DNA from: Lachnospiraceae bacterium
GTDB taxonomy: Bacteria > Bacillota > Clostridia > Lachnospirales > Lachnospiraceae
Direction: 5' to 3'
Length of the DNA stretch: 64,000 bases
NCBI GenBank assembly: GCA_015057625.1
Contig: SVDZ01000003.1
Location: forward strand, 124,001-188,000
The notes under the pieces were generated by a model. The model worked only from the letters and a program-made list of their open reading frames with translations, had not been told where the DNA came from and did no database searches. Position numbers and translations under genes: made by a program. Shown one piece after another: positions 63,030 through 64,000 of the stretch (the first letter of the stretch is position 1; every line of letters starts with the position of its first letter).

Positions 63030-64000
63030 TTATTTTACTTCGTTCCCATTGATGATTACCACATCTTCGTCATGGCTGAAAAATCTAAGTTTACTGTTAT
63101 TAGTAATATCCAATTCTGTAATATTATTCTTCTTACAATCCAATTTATATAACTCTGTATTATTTGAAATGATCAACTCTGATAATTTATTATTATTGCA
63201 TCCCAAAAAAGTTAATTCAGGACAGTTTGAAACATCCAATTCGGATAATTCGTTATTATCACAGAAGAACCAATACAATTTATTGTTATTTGAAATATCT
63301 AATGTTGACAGACTGTTACTTCCGCAATCAAAATATGTCAACTCTGTATTGTTTGATACATCCAACTCTGATATACCATTATTAGCACAGCTTAAATCAT
63401 ACAACTCCGCTTTATCAGAAACATCAATTTCTGATATATTATTGCCATTAATATTTAATCTGCTTAACTTGTCGTTATTCGAAATATCTATTTCTGATAT
63501 ATTATTGCCACTAATATCTAATTCGCTTAACTTGTCGTTATTCGAAACATCTAATACTTTCAAATTATTATTAGGACAATATAATGCCGTCAGTTCTGAA
63601 TTATTCTTAACGTCTAATTCTGTCAGTCCACAATCATCCAAACATAAATACTCAAGGTTCAGATTTTTTGTCAGATCAAGTGCATTCAGTTTACATCCTA
63701 TTATCTCCAACGACTCAAGGTTTACGCTATTAGTGACATCCAATTCAACATCATACAATTCATTAAGACCATAATAATCCATCACTACTTCTTTGAGATT
63801 AGTTTTATTAGACAAATCTAAACTTGTTATTGGAACGTTTTTTAACACAATTTCCTCCAAAGCAAGACAATCATCTATATTTATATAATTCAGTTTTGGA
63901 CTCTCATAAATTTCAAGTTCAATCAGATTTACGCAATCTTCGATATTTAAACTTGCCAATTGTTGGTTACCATTAAGATTGAGATACTCTAAACCAACGC
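63030..64000 (-). CDS. Leucine-rich repeat protein, partial (cut by window edge)
   Basis: The frame is open to the right edge; the TTG at 63959 is not a credible start because the LRR pattern continues upstream of it (VGLEYLNLNGNQQLASL). About 320 residues are seen, made of repeats of 20-24 residues with the consensus NNxLSELDVSNNxELxxLxC, for example LSELDISGNNISEIDISNN. The last repeat ends with DEDVVIINGNEVK. The pattern is that of internalin-like LRR proteins (not the BspA type of 1-8 kb), probably secreted; the N-terminus with any signal peptide is outside the window. Neighbour: an ABC operon downstream on the same strand after a terminator. Confidence 0.88.
   Translation of the reverse strand, partial: VGLEYLNLNGNQQLASLNIEDCVNLIELEIYESPKLNYINIDDCLALEEIVLKNVPITSLDLSNKTNLKEVVMDYYGLNELYDVELDVTNSVNLESLEIIGCKLNALDLTKNLNLEYLCLDDCGLTELDVKNNSELTALYCPNNNLKVLDVSNNDKLSELDISGNNISEIDISNNDKLSRLNINGNNISEIDVSDKAELYDLSCANNGISELDVSNNTELTYFDCGSNSLSTLDISNNNKLYWFFCDNNELSELDVSNCPELTFLGCNNNKLSELIISNNTELYKLDCKKNNITELDITNNSKLRFFSHDEDVVIINGNEVK

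Overview
The window looks like chromosomal DNA from a low-GC Gram-positive anaerobe of the class Clostridia, most probably the family Lachnospiraceae. The evidence is the AT-rich sequence, strong GGAGG ribosome binding sites, secreted proteins with TTEE/TSEE-type linkers, BspA-like surface proteins, and housekeeping genes of clostridial type (ATP-dependent PEP carboxykinase, PfkA, AspRS, TrpB2-like enzyme). The species cannot be named from the sequence alone. No rRNA, tRNA, CRISPR array, prophage or transposase gene was seen. Most genes lie on the minus strand.

Positions 1-8.3 kb hold three paralogous BspA-like surface protein genes (the first cut by the window edge). Each has the same promoter (TTGTAA/T-N17-TAAAAT) and a cre-like LacI-family operator at exactly the same distance upstream. 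From 8.4 to 10.6 kb lie a CorC/HlyC-type membrane protein and an alpha/beta hydrolase. Positions 10.9-21.6 kb form a secreted beta-1,3-glucan degradation group: a GH128-type enzyme, a very large GH81 enzyme with five discoidin-type domains, a cupin, and an 871-residue enzyme-like protein of unrecognised family. Positions 21.6-22.7 kb carry repeats, followed by azlCD.

Positions 23.5-35.7 kb hold mostly unknown or accessory genes: a membrane-anchored coiled-coil protein, a PH-domain protein, a DUF2161-type nuclease-like protein, a deformylase with an altered motif I, a two-gene unknown operon, a secreted protein that shares a domain with the 871-residue protein, a MATE transporter, an aldo/keto reductase, a NUDIX hydrolase and an acidic zinc-ribbon membrane protein. 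Positions 35.7-43.6 kb hold a TetR regulator, a two-TM membrane protein, a Sel1-repeat protein, and a likely operon for a membrane protein, an ABC exporter, a glycerophosphodiesterase and TcdA.

Positions 43.7-56.7 kb carry an SGNH esterase, ykgJ-pfkA, a probable small RNA, pckA, a small alarmone synthetase overlapping an NlpC/P60 wall hydrolase, aspS, a TrpB2-like gene and a second MATE transporter. Positions 57-64 kb carry an AgrA/AgrC-like two-component pair without agrBD, a vWA protein, a macro-domain protein, an ABC transporter and a partial leucine-rich repeat protein.

The noncoding DNA is unusually structured. A roughly 95-bp element with terminal inverted repeats occurs in four places. 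One partial copy supplies the end of azlC and the ribosome binding site of azlD. Two of the copies lie beside separate arrays of 63-65-bp palindromic tandem repeats. Between pckA and ykgJ, a good promoter preceded by two 20-bp-spaced direct repeats drives what looks like a roughly 135-nt structured RNA ending in a strong terminator.
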